In this document: positions 52,856-60,977 of the stretch, piece after piece | How positions within the stretch are numbered: position 1 is the stretch's first letter | Layout of the letters: every line of letters starts with the position of its first letter | Assembly (NCBI GenBank): GCA_020638995.1 | Contig: JACKHM010000001.1 | Location: 310,001 to 374,000 of the forward strand | Length of the DNA: 64,000 nucleotides | Source of the DNA: Planctomycetaceae bacterium | GTDB taxonomy: Bacteria; Planctomycetota; Planctomycetia; Pirellulales; Pirellulaceae | Reading direction: 5' to 3' | Made by a program: the position numbers and the translations under genes | The notes under the pieces: generated by a model | What the model saw: the letters and a program-made list of their open reading frames with translations, nothing else | The model's database searches: none | What the model was told of the DNA's origin: nothing

Positions 52856-55800
52856 ATGAATAAGTTGAACTGCCTGTCAGAACGAGAACTGTCTGAATTC
52901 GTGGGGGGGCGAGTCGACGCCGCTCGCCTGGAACAGATCGCCGAGCATCTGGAGTCCTGCGGCGATTGCCAAGCCACCGTTGTGATGCTCGGAGAGAACA
53001 GCGACACGTTTGTCGAGCAACTTCGTTCGCCGGCGGTTCCCGACGCCCTGGAGGTGGAAGAAGCCTGTCGGGTCGCGGTCGAACGCCTTACTGATCGCGC
53101 CGTTGATTGGCAAACGGGGCCGCTGGCGACGTTGCCCGAGTTGAATCGCATCACGCAAATTGGGCCCTACAAAATTCGAGGTGAGCTCGGTGTCGGCGGA
53201 ATGGGCACCGTCTACGAAGCCGTCCACTCGAAACTAAAACGCAAGGTTGCTTTAAAGATTTTGCCCACGAACCGTTGGACCAATCCGCTGGCCATATCAC
53301 GTTTCGAACGCGAGATGGAAATCATCGGTCAACTCGATCATCCCAACATCGTCCGAGCCAGCGACGCGGGAGAGGAGAACGGCATGCACTATTTAGTCAT
53401 GGAACATGTGGACGGACTCGACCTGTCACGCATCGTCAATCGAACCGGTCCGCTCACCGTCGCGGACGCCTGCGAAATCGCCCGACAAGCGGCAATTGGA
53501 CTGCAATATGCGAACGATAATCATCTGGTTCATCGGGATATTAAGCCGTCAAATTTGATGTTGGCAAGGAGCGGAGAGCGGAAAGCTAAGGGCGAAGAGC
53601 CAGAAGACCGTCCTAAGCGTTCCGGCTCTCCGCCCTCCGCACTCGGCCCTCAAGCTTCCATCAAAATCCTCGACCTTGGATTGGCATTACTCGGCGAAAC
53701 GCACATGGCTCATGAGAACGAGCTGACCACGGTCGGCCAGCTGATGGGCACCCTCGATTACATGTCGCCTGAGCAAGGCATGGACAGCCACGAAGTCGAC
53801 ATCCGCGCGGACATCTACAGCTTGGGCGCAACGCTTTACAAGCTATTGACCGGTCGAGCTCCCTTCGCATCACCCCAATATGACACGTTGTTGAAGAAAG
53901 TGACCGCGCTGGCAAACAAGCCCGTGGCGCCGATCCAATCGCTCCGCCCTGATGTCCCCGACGGACTCGCGGCGATCATCGAACACATGTTGGCAAAGGC
54001 CCCCCAAGATCGATTCAGTTCACCGAGCGAGTTGGCGGTCGCGTTAGAACCGTTTGCCAAGGGCGCGGACTTGAACGAGCTGTTGGCAACGGCCTCACGG
54101 GCCGAGGAGCCCGATACAAAACCGCAGCCTCCCGTGGTACCGTCTCCGGCGACTGCGAGCGTTCTGCCCACCGTGTTGCAAACTCATTCGACCAACGATG
54201 GGTCTCGCCGATGGAAATATGGCTGTGCGCTAACAGCCTTGGCACTACTCTTCGCTGCCGGAATCGTCATCTACCTTGAAAACGATAAGGGAGTCTTGAT
54301 CGTTGAAGCGGATGGGAACGCACAAATCTCAGTTCGCCAGGACGGCACCACGGTGCAACAACTCGCAGTCGCCAGGGGTGCAAATGCGGTAACCGTTCGC
54401 TCGGGTAAGTATCAGATCGAGCTCGCCGGTGAGAGCGACGAGTTAAAGATAAGTCAGCAGGCGGTGGTCGTTAAACGAGGCGAACGTGTGATTGTGCGAG
54501 TCGAACAACGGTCGACTAATGCGACCGAAAGCGCGAGTTCGAGGGCCATGTACGGAGAAGATATGATGTCGCGAGCCCGCACTGACCCTTACGCTGGTGG
54601 AGCGTCCAACGACATGAGTCTACCCCACAGCTCGACTATGATGAGTGAAATGTACGGAGGCAAAACATTCGGTGGCGGATTTTCTGAGCCTACGGCTGCT
54701 CCAATCCAACCGACTCCCACGTACGACGGCAAAACCTATACACAGTGGTTAGCGGAACTGCAAACTGAGCGAAAGCCGGAACGCTTGACCGAGGCAGTAC
54801 GAGCATTCGCGTCTCTCGGCGAGGATGACCACGAGCTTGCCGCTCGATCGGCATCCGTCATCATGCAGATCATGCGGCGCAATGGCTCCAACGTGATCGA
54901 CAACAGTCCAGAGGGCAAGTTGGTCCAACAAGCTCAAACGGTGCTTTTACAAATGCCCGGCAGAATAGTTACCGCTGCGATTGAACGCGAACTGGGAGAT
55001 GGCAACACGCGCAGTCGCCAATTCGTCATCATGCTGCTCAGCAACATAATCTATGGTTCCGGATCGCCGAGGACAGACTTCGTTTCAGCCGTACATCAAC
55101 AGCGTGAGTCGCTCTACGCTCTCTTGTTGACGCTTCCGGGCGACGAACCGGAGGCTCTTCGCGCCAGCGCGATTTCACTCGTGATTGCCGATGCCCAAAA
55201 CACAGATACGGAATTGGTACAGGTCAAAGGACTAGTTGCCAGGCTTCAGGCCGCTTTGAACGAGCAAGATCTTGCGATTGTCGCGTTGGGAACAAAGTCG
55301 CTGATGGAACTCGATCCCGATCACAAAGATCTCGTGCCAGCGATCTTACGCCTTCTGAAGTCGAAGGCCTACACCTATCGACTGCAAGCCGTACGGTCAC
55401 TTGGACGCCTCGGTGAGCGATCACTCGTCGCCGTGCCAGACGTGATCGAAATTATTAAACCCTTGGCAGCGTCAACGCCACAGTCACGGGACACGGGGAG
55501 TGGCCAAGGAGTTATTGGTGGATATCCAGGAATGTACGGCGGTGATCTCGGCAGCAGCATTGGGTCGGGCGGTTATGGAGGTTCATACGGTGACAGTCAT
55601 CCAAGCCTGGATCTAACTTACGCCGCCATCGAAGCACTCGGATTGATGGGACCGTCGGCAAAGACAGCTTTGCCTCTGCTGCGAAAAATCGCGGAGAGGA
55701 AACCGACTGCAACGGCTGCGAACTCCGCTGGCGGAGATGAAGGAATGGCAGGCGCTGGCGGGGCATACGCCGGTGGTGTCGCCAACGGCAGTGGAATTCC

Positions 55801-55924
55801 CTACGCGGACGCGGCCCGGACGGCCATAAGCCGTATTGAGGGCAAGGAGCCGATTCCCACCGCCAGCGAACAGGACGCCGCCGCTGTGGCTGCGGACGCT
55901 GTGCAACACGGCGGGTTCTTCTAG
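52856..55924 (+). CDS. Membrane Ser/Thr protein kinase with zinc-finger N-terminus and HEAT-like C-terminus
   Basis: 1022 residues. H31-x3-C35-x2-C38 zinc-finger-like start; kinase about 103-410 with G-V-G-G-M-G, K134, H226-R-D-I-K-P-S-N, D273-L-G (DLG instead of DFG) and a Y-M-S-P-E-Q activation end; one membrane span about 452-475; a small beta domain to about 560; a Gly/Ser/Met-rich spacer; then helical HEAT-like repeats (about 625-960) with Gly-rich interruptions. Between the catalytic loop and DLG lies an extra stretch, about residues 237-268, encoded by a palindromic repeat. No sigma factor is adjacent. ATP-dependent signalling across the membrane is the likely role; ligand unknown. Confidence 0.9.
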   Translation: MNKLNCLSERELSEFVGGRVDAARLEQIAEHLESCGDCQATVVMLGENSDTFVEQLRSPAVPDALEVEEACRVAVERLTDRAVDWQTGPLATLPELNRITQIGPYKIRGELGVGGMGTVYEAVHSKLKRKVALKILPTNRWTNPLAISRFEREMEIIGQLDHPNIVRASDAGEENGMHYLVMEHVDGLDLSRIVNRTGPLTVADACEIARQAAIGLQYANDNHLVHRDIKPSNLMLARSGERKAKGEEPEDRPKRSGSPPSALGPQASIKILDLGLALLGETHMAHENELTTVGQLMGTLDYMSPEQGMDSHEVDIRADIYSLGATLYKLLTGRAPFASPQYDTLLKKVTALANKPVAPIQSLRPDVPDGLAAIIEHMLAKAPQDRFSSPSELAVALEPFAKGADLNELLATASRAEEPDTKPQPPVVPSPATASVLPTVLQTHSTNDGSRRWKYGCALTALALLFAAGIVIYLENDKGVLIVEADGNAQISVRQDGTTVQQLAVARGANAVTVRSGKYQIELAGESDELKISQQAVVVKRGERVIVRVEQRSTNATESASSRAMYGEDMMSRARTDPYAGGASNDMSLPHSSTMMSEMYGGKTFGGGFSEPTAAPIQPTPTYDGKTYTQWLAELQTERKPERLTEAVRAFASLGEDDHELAARSASVIMQIMRRNGSNVIDNSPEGKLVQQAQTVLLQMPGRIVTAAIERELGDGNTRSRQFVIMLLSNIIYGSGSPRTDFVSAVHQQRESLYALLLTLPGDEPEALRASAISLVIADAQNTDTELVQVKGLVARLQAALNEQDLAIVALGTKSLMELDPDHKDLVPAILRLLKSKAYTYRLQAVRSLGRLGERSLVAVPDVIEIIKPLAASTPQSRDTGSGQGVIGGYPGMYGGDLGSSIGSGGYGGSYGDSHPSLDLTYAAIEALGLMGPSAKTALPLLRKIAERKPTATAANSAGGDEGMAGAGGAYAGGVANGSGIPYADAARTAISRIEGKEPIPTASEQDAAAVAADAVQHGGFF
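53571..53633 (+). repeat. Palindromic repeat inserted in frame in a kinase domain
   Basis: GCGGAGAGC (53571-53579) pairs with GCTCTCCGC (53625-53633); AGAGCC and GGCTCT inside extend the stem. It adds roughly 30 residues rich in Arg, Lys, Ser, Pro and Glu between the HRD loop and the DLG motif, a place where other kinases of this class have only a few residues. The frame is kept. Confidence 0.6.
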
Positions 55925-55965
55925 GCATTCGCTCCGTTTGTTCGCCGCAAGTCGGGGCTTCAGAT

Positions 55966-55983
55966 ACTGGTCGGTCGACCAGT
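55966..55983. promoter_or_regulatory. Perfect palindrome, candidate operator upstream of TAXI transporter
   Basis: ACTGGTCG-GT-CGACCAGT, an 8-bp perfect inverted repeat with a 2-base centre, lies 86 bases upstream of the solute-binding protein start. The size and symmetry suit a dimeric repressor or activator. No regulator gene is adjacent. Confidence 0.35.
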
Positions 55984-56069
55984 CGCATGGTACGATTTCG
56001 GCTTCTGATCAAACGATCCCGCCGTCCAACCAGCGGACACTAACCCCGCCGAAGATAGAGGTTTTTGCA

Positions 56070-57143
56070 ATGACAAATCCTGGCTCGCGTCTTATTCTGA
56101 TAGCCCTTTTGGTAACACTCGCCTGTGGTATTGGCTGCAAGCCGAGCAACAATGATGGGACGAGCGGCGGCGGAGGTGGCGGTGCGGTCGCCGGAAAGCG
56201 ACAGTTCCTCAGCATGGGAACGGCTCCCGTGGGCGGCGCGTTTCCTGTCGTGGGTGGTGCAATCGCGGAGGTGCTGAACGAGCACAAAGGAACGATCGAC
56301 TGGAAGGTTCAGGCCAAAGGCACCAAGGGCTCGCAAGAAAATATCCGGCGTTTAGCCAGCGGCGAATTACAGCTGGCTTTGTCGAATGCTGCAATCACCT
56401 ACTTCGCCGTTCGCGGAGAAGCCGGTTGGGAGAAAGCCTATGAGATGCGTTCGATCGTCACACTCGCTCCAAACGTCGCCCTGTTTATCGCGCGAGCGGA
56501 CTCCGGAATTCAGAAAATCTCGGACCTGAAGGGTAAGCGAGTGATCGTAGGACCTTCGGGGGCGGGCTTCGAGATGTTCGTCCAACCAGTGGTCGAGGAG
56601 CACGGGGTGAAATGGTCGGAATTCACTCAATTAAACGCCACGCAGAGCGGAGCGGTCGACATGCTCGGCGACGGAGCAGCGGACGCAGCCTTCCTCGGTG
56701 GAGCGGTCCCGACAGCTTCGATCACACAGGCGACCAGCACCTTCAATGTTCAGTTCGTGCCATTCGATGAAGATGCCCGGTTACGGCTGATCGAGAAGTA
56801 TCCATTCTTTCACGAAGCCAACATTCCGGCCGGCACCTACAAGGGACTCGATAGCGAGTTCAAAGGACTGAACGTCGGCTCGATGCACATGATCACGTCA
56901 GCCGACCAAGACGAGGAATTGGTTTATCAGCTGACCAAGACGATCTGGGAAAACCGAGAAGAGATTGCTGGCAAACACCCGGCTGGAAAGGCAATCAACG
57001 AGAAGAACGCCGCGCGACGAACCGGCACCGAATATCATCCCGGAGCGATTCGTTTTTACAAAGAGATTGGTCTAATTGAGTCCGAAACGGCGAGCACTCA
57101 ACCCGTAGCTGAAGAGAATCCTAACGAGGCGGAAGCCGAGTAA
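56070..57143 (+). CDS. TAXI-family TRAP transporter solute-binding protein
   Basis: 357 residues. ATG 56070 has AGAGG upstream and starts a signal ending in a Cys (G-I-G-C23), so probably a lipoprotein tethered outside the inner membrane; a Gly-rich linker follows. The TAXI signature is present: S-M-G-T-A-P-V-G-G-A-F-P-V-V-G-G near 49-64, G-E-L-Q-L-A-L-S-N near 94-102, and K-G-K-R-V-I-V-G-P-S-G-A-G-F-E near 153-167. It delivers a small acid (for relatives, glutamate or alpha-keto acids) to the fused TRAP permease encoded next; the actual substrate is unknown. Confidence 0.92.
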   Translation: MTNPGSRLILIALLVTLACGIGCKPSNNDGTSGGGGGGAVAGKRQFLSMGTAPVGGAFPVVGGAIAEVLNEHKGTIDWKVQAKGTKGSQENIRRLASGELQLALSNAAITYFAVRGEAGWEKAYEMRSIVTLAPNVALFIARADSGIQKISDLKGKRVIVGPSGAGFEMFVQPVVEEHGVKWSEFTQLNATQSGAVDMLGDGAADAAFLGGAVPTASITQATSTFNVQFVPFDEDARLRLIEKYPFFHEANIPAGTYKGLDSEFKGLNVGSMHMITSADQDEELVYQLTKTIWENREEIAGKHPAGKAINEKNAARRTGTEYHPGAIRFYKEIGLIESETASTQPVAEENPNEAEAE

Positions 57144-57144
57144 A

Positions 57145-57264
57145 GTAGCCGTCTCGCTCCGCCGAGACGAGCCTTCTTAGTGGGCACTTGGATCAAATGC
57201 CCAATTTCCATTGTCATTCGACGTCCAACGTGAAAGGCTCATCTCGACGGAGCGAGATGGCTAC
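57145..57264. repeat. Palindromic interspersed repeat, copy B
   Basis: A 120-bp imperfect inverted repeat with 29-base arms (57145-57173 and 57236-57264, 26 of 29 paired); it begins GTAGCCGTCTCGCTCCGCCG. Same family as copy A at 19874-19991. It starts two bases after the TAXI stop and ends 15 bases before the permease start, filling the gap between the two transporter genes. The transcript could fold into a long hairpin that separates their expression. Confidence 0.75.
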
Positions 57265-57279
57265 ATTAGGGAGCCGCTT

Positions 57280-59478
57280 GTGTTCGATCGGATTGTCAAA
57301 ACTGTCGTGTCTGGGTTGGGCGTGTTACTCTGCCTGTTCACACTGTTTGAGGTCAACTACAACCAACTCCAACCGCAATCCGCATTGGCGATGTTCGTCG
57401 GGATCGGATTGGTGCTGTGCTTCCTTGTCTATCCGATCGACAAGCGTTTGAAGGATGTCAAGATCCTGCGTTACGTGGACGTCGTGCTCGCGGTTGGCGT
57501 GGTGGTGTGCTGCGGTTATGTGATCGTGCAAACGGAACCGATCTTCAAAAGCCTCTGGTCCGGAGGCATTTCGCTGGGCAACCGCGCGGGAATCGAGACT
57601 ACCACCGACTTCGCGATCGGTCTTGTCGGATTATTCCTGGTGCTGGAAGCGACGCGCCGCAGCATCGGCTGGATCGTCCCTATTCTCGCCATGTTCTTCG
57701 TGGCCCATTCCTACTACTGCTATGGCAGTCAACAGTACGACTGGGCCATGATGCCCGATTGGCTATTGCCTCATGCCGGACAGAGTGCCAAAGACATTGT
57801 CAGCACGACTTTCATCCAATCGCTGGGTGTATTTGGCCCGGCAGCCGGTGTGATGTTCACGTATGTGTTTTTGTTCGTCGTGTTCGGTTCCTTTTTGGAG
57901 ATGTCCGGTGCGACGCAGTTCATCATCGACTTCGCCACCAAGGCCTTCGGTCGCGTACGCGGCGGCCCCGCGATGATTTCCGTGTTGGCCAGCGGTTTGA
58001 TGGGTTCTCTGTCCGGAAGCGCGGTCGCCAACGCAGTGACCACCGGGACATTTACGATTCCGATGATGCGCAGCGCGAGATTTCCCAACCACATCGCCGG
58101 CGGTATTACGGCAGCGGCAGCATCGGGCGGCGCTTTGGTGCCGCCAGTCATGGGTGCTGGGGCATACATGATGCTGGAACTGGTCCAACCCGAGGGCGGT
58201 TTCCTCACGGTGATGAAGGCAGCGATTATTCCGGCGATCCTGTTCTACTTTTCGATTTTGGCCATCGTCTATCTCTACTCACGCCGCCTTGGTGCCGAAG
58301 CGCTCGCGTCCGAACAACTTGCCGAGCGCAAACTCTCCTTGTTCGAAGGAACCGTATTCTTCTCCGCGCTCACCGTGCTCATCGGTCTCTTGATCCTCGG
58401 TTCTTCCCCTTTCAAGTCGGTGACCGGTGCGTTGGCAGTGATCCTGGTTTCTGCGACGCTCCGCAAAGAACTCGCGATCAGCACCTCCGCACGCCGACTC
58501 GCGTTCGTCAGCTTCTTTATTGTCCTTATTCTACATCAGTTCACGATTCCAATCGCCGGCAACGCAGCGAGTTGGTTGAAACCATTTCTCGCATCGCCTT
58601 GGGTACACCCGGTCAGCGGTAACATTAGCGTCTTGCTGACCATCGAATCGATACTGGGTTCAGCGATCGTCGGCATGTTCGGACTGCTCGTCTTCGGGCT
58701 GATTCACCCTGCGTGGAAACCCGAAATGACGCTCGCGTTTACAAAGTCCGCCAAGAACGGTGTCTCGCTCGTCGCAGCTAGCGCCTGTGTGGGCATTATC
58801 ATCGGCATCGTGCAGCAGACGGGTATTGCCACCGACTTTAGTGCGGCTATCAAAAGTGTCGTCGAGACGAATTTGTTCCTCGCATTGACTGGGATCATGT
58901 TCTGTTCGTTAATTCTCGGGATGGGAGTTCCGTCGGTGGTCTGCTATCTGTTGATGGCGACCTTGATGGGGTCGCTTCTGGGCGAATTGGGAGTCATCCC
59001 GCTGGTAGCACATATGTTCATCTTCTACTTCGGTAACATGTCGATGGTTACTCCGCCAGTCGCTTTGGCAGGATACGCCAGCGCGTCGATCGCAGAAGCT
59101 CCGATCATGCAGACGTCGATGGCAGCATTTCGATTCTCGCTTGTTGGATTCACGCTGCCTTTCATGTTCGTCTATCGCCCGGCACTGTGCCTGATTGCCC
59201 CCGCCGGAGAACATCTGACTGCAGTTGCCGTTACCCATGCGGTCTTCGCTGCGACCATCGGCATTCTCGCTCTCGCCGCCGCGTTGGCGGGATACTTTCG
59301 CAACTCTCTATCGATCATCGCCCGCATCGCACTTTTCGTTTCAGCCGCTTTGTTGTTAGCCCCGATAACGAAAATTGGCGATTATCAAGTCGGACTAGGG
59401 ATCGACCTGCTGGGCGCCGCGATCTTTGGAATTGTCGTCGTTGCAAACTGTTTGCAAGGCGAAACGAAGGGAAGCTAG
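57280..59478 (+). CDS. TRAP transporter permease, fused 4TM/12TM type
   Basis: About 732 residues. GTG 57280 with AGGGAG seven bases upstream is preferred; an in-frame upstream start at 57211 would place repeat arm sequence in the protein. Membrane segments near the N-terminus (four, DctQ-like) precede the DctM-like part with G-L-M-G-S-L-S-G-S-A-V-A-N and A-A-A-A-S-G-G-A-L-V-P-P-V-M-G, the conserved substrate-channel loops, and a second F-G-N-M-S-M-V-T-P-P-V-A half-repeat. It imports the TAXI ligand using an ion gradient. The stop overlaps the opposite symporter gene by four bases (CTAG). Confidence 0.93.
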   Translation: MFDRIVKTVVSGLGVLLCLFTLFEVNYNQLQPQSALAMFVGIGLVLCFLVYPIDKRLKDVKILRYVDVVLAVGVVVCCGYVIVQTEPIFKSLWSGGISLGNRAGIETTTDFAIGLVGLFLVLEATRRSIGWIVPILAMFFVAHSYYCYGSQQYDWAMMPDWLLPHAGQSAKDIVSTTFIQSLGVFGPAAGVMFTYVFLFVVFGSFLEMSGATQFIIDFATKAFGRVRGGPAMISVLASGLMGSLSGSAVANAVTTGTFTIPMMRSARFPNHIAGGITAAAASGGALVPPVMGAGAYMMLELVQPEGGFLTVMKAAIIPAILFYFSILAIVYLYSRRLGAEALASEQLAERKLSLFEGTVFFSALTVLIGLLILGSSPFKSVTGALAVILVSATLRKELAISTSARRLAFVSFFIVLILHQFTIPIAGNAASWLKPFLASPWVHPVSGNISVLLTIESILGSAIVGMFGLLVFGLIHPAWKPEMTLAFTKSAKNGVSLVAASACVGIIIGIVQQTGIATDFSAAIKSVVETNLFLALTGIMFCSLILGMGVPSVVCYLLMATLMGSLLGELGVIPLVAHMFIFYFGNMSMVTPPVALAGYASASIAEAPIMQTSMAAFRFSLVGFTLPFMFVYRPALCLIAPAGEHLTAVAVTHAVFAATIGILALAAALAGYFRNSLSIIARIALFVSAALLLAPITKIGDYQVGLGIDLLGAAIFGIVVVANCLQGETKGS

Positions 59479-60947
59479 TTTGCTGCCGATTCACCATCGC
59501 CCCGGTGCCAGTTGATATTCCACGGCGTCCCGAAGACCAGGTAGGCAAAGAGACTTGCCACGAGCGCGGCCAGCGATACCGGAATCTGGAATGCGGCAAC
59601 TGCAGCATTGCCTTCGAGAAACGACTCCCAACCAGCAACGAAGTGCCACGCCCAGACACCCGTGCCAGCCAGCATCGAAGCTGTGGCGGCGGTGGGGCTC
59701 TTTGGTGAGGAGTAAAGGCCTAACATCAAAGGCACAAACAATCCCACCATGGTCAGCAAGTAGGCCTCCTCCAACAACGCATAGGCGTCTTCGCCACAGT
59801 AGGCGACCAGCAGGCTGAGCGACGCGACGATCAGCACCGCGACGCGGTTCCGTTTCAACATATCACCTTCGCCGAAACGACTCATGAGGTTCTGAGACAA
59901 GACGCTTGCCGGCGACAGGATCGCGCTGTCGATCGTCGAGAGGATCGCGGACAGCAAGGCAAGGAGAAAGATGACGGCGAGCGCCGGGCTCAGAAACGCG
60001 TGAGTCAACGCCGGCAGGATCGCCTGCGTCGCCGAGTCGGGCAGAAGCAAGTTCGCAGCTAGTGCAAGCAGCAATGGAAGCGTTCCAAACGCCAGATACA
60101 TCCCGCCGCCGATTAGGCATGCTCGCGATGCTACGCGATCGCTCCGTGCAGCGAAGACGCGTTGCATCAGATCTTGCCCCGGAACATTACCGAGAGCACC
60201 TGTCAGGAACACGCCAACCCAACCGACAAAAGCCGTCAACTCCGTCGTCGGGACAAGAATCAGCTTCTCTTTAGAAGTTTCGCTGCCGATCCGCGATAGT
60301 GCGTGAGAGAAACTTCCACCGCCAACTTCCCACAACACCTCGACCGTCAGTATCAACAGCCCGGCCATCACCAGGATCATTTGAATGGCATCGGTCAGCG
60401 TCACGGACCACATTCCGCCCATCAGCGTGTAACCCGTCCCCACGATCGCGACGATCAACAAGCCAATCGCGGGATTGATTCCGAAGAACAACTCCAAAAT
60501 GCCCGCCAACGCTACAAACTGCGCAGCGATCCATCCGAAATAACTCGGGATCAGGATCAGGCAAGAGATCAATTCTGCAGTCGGTCCAAACTTCCTGCGA
60601 AAGAAGTCGGCAACGGTTAACAGCCCCATCCGCCACATTGGCGCAGCAACGAACAAACCCGCGAATATCAAGCAACAGCCTGCCCCCAATGGATCGAGCG
60701 CGGCGGCTCGCAGTCCTTCCGCTCTGACCTCGTCTGCCGCCGTCAAAAGCGTCCCTGCACCGAACCAAGTCGCCAAGATCGTCAGCCACGCGAGCGACAA
60801 GGGAAGACTTCGTCCCGCGACAAGAAAATCCTCGGTGTCCTTAACTCGTCGTTGCGCCACCCAGCCGATCGCATACATGGCGATCAAATAAACGACGATC
60901 GTTACTCCCAACAGCCACCGCAGCACAGAAGAAATCTCAGCATCCAA
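59475..60947 (-). CDS. Sodium:solute symporter family protein
   Basis: About 490 residues with 13 or so membrane spans. TTG 60947 has AAGGAA eight bases upstream; an in-frame TTG at 60965 has no such site. SSS signatures: W-F-G-A-G-T-L-L-T-A-A-D-E near 65-77, Y-T-L-M-G-G-M-W-S-V-T-L-T-D-A-I-Q near 173-189, and D-S-A-I-L-S-P-A-S-V-L-S near 340-351. Substrate unknown (the family carries sugars, amino acids, vitamins, urea and carboxylates). It starts about 30 bases after the SNF2 stop, so the two may be co-transcribed. Confidence 0.9.
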   Translation of the reverse strand: MDAEISSVLRWLLGVTIVVYLIAMYAIGWVAQRRVKDTEDFLVAGRSLPLSLAWLTILATWFGAGTLLTAADEVRAEGLRAAALDPLGAGCCLIFAGLFVAAPMWRMGLLTVADFFRRKFGPTAELISCLILIPSYFGWIAAQFVALAGILELFFGINPAIGLLIVAIVGTGYTLMGGMWSVTLTDAIQMILVMAGLLILTVEVLWEVGGGSFSHALSRIGSETSKEKLILVPTTELTAFVGWVGVFLTGALGNVPGQDLMQRVFAARSDRVASRACLIGGGMYLAFGTLPLLLALAANLLLPDSATQAILPALTHAFLSPALAVIFLLALLSAILSTIDSAILSPASVLSQNLMSRFGEGDMLKRNRVAVLIVASLSLLVAYCGEDAYALLEEAYLLTMVGLFVPLMLGLYSSPKSPTAATASMLAGTGVWAWHFVAGWESFLEGNAAVAAFQIPVSLAALVASLFAYLVFGTPWNINWHRGDGESAAN

Positions 60948-60977
60948 GCGACGATTCCTTATCAACGCGCGAGGCGA

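Noticed and set aside
57417..58622. 401-codon open frame overlapping the TRAP permease in another frame
   Set aside because: Composition rich in Arg and His with no membrane spans; the permease frame carries the conserved motifs.
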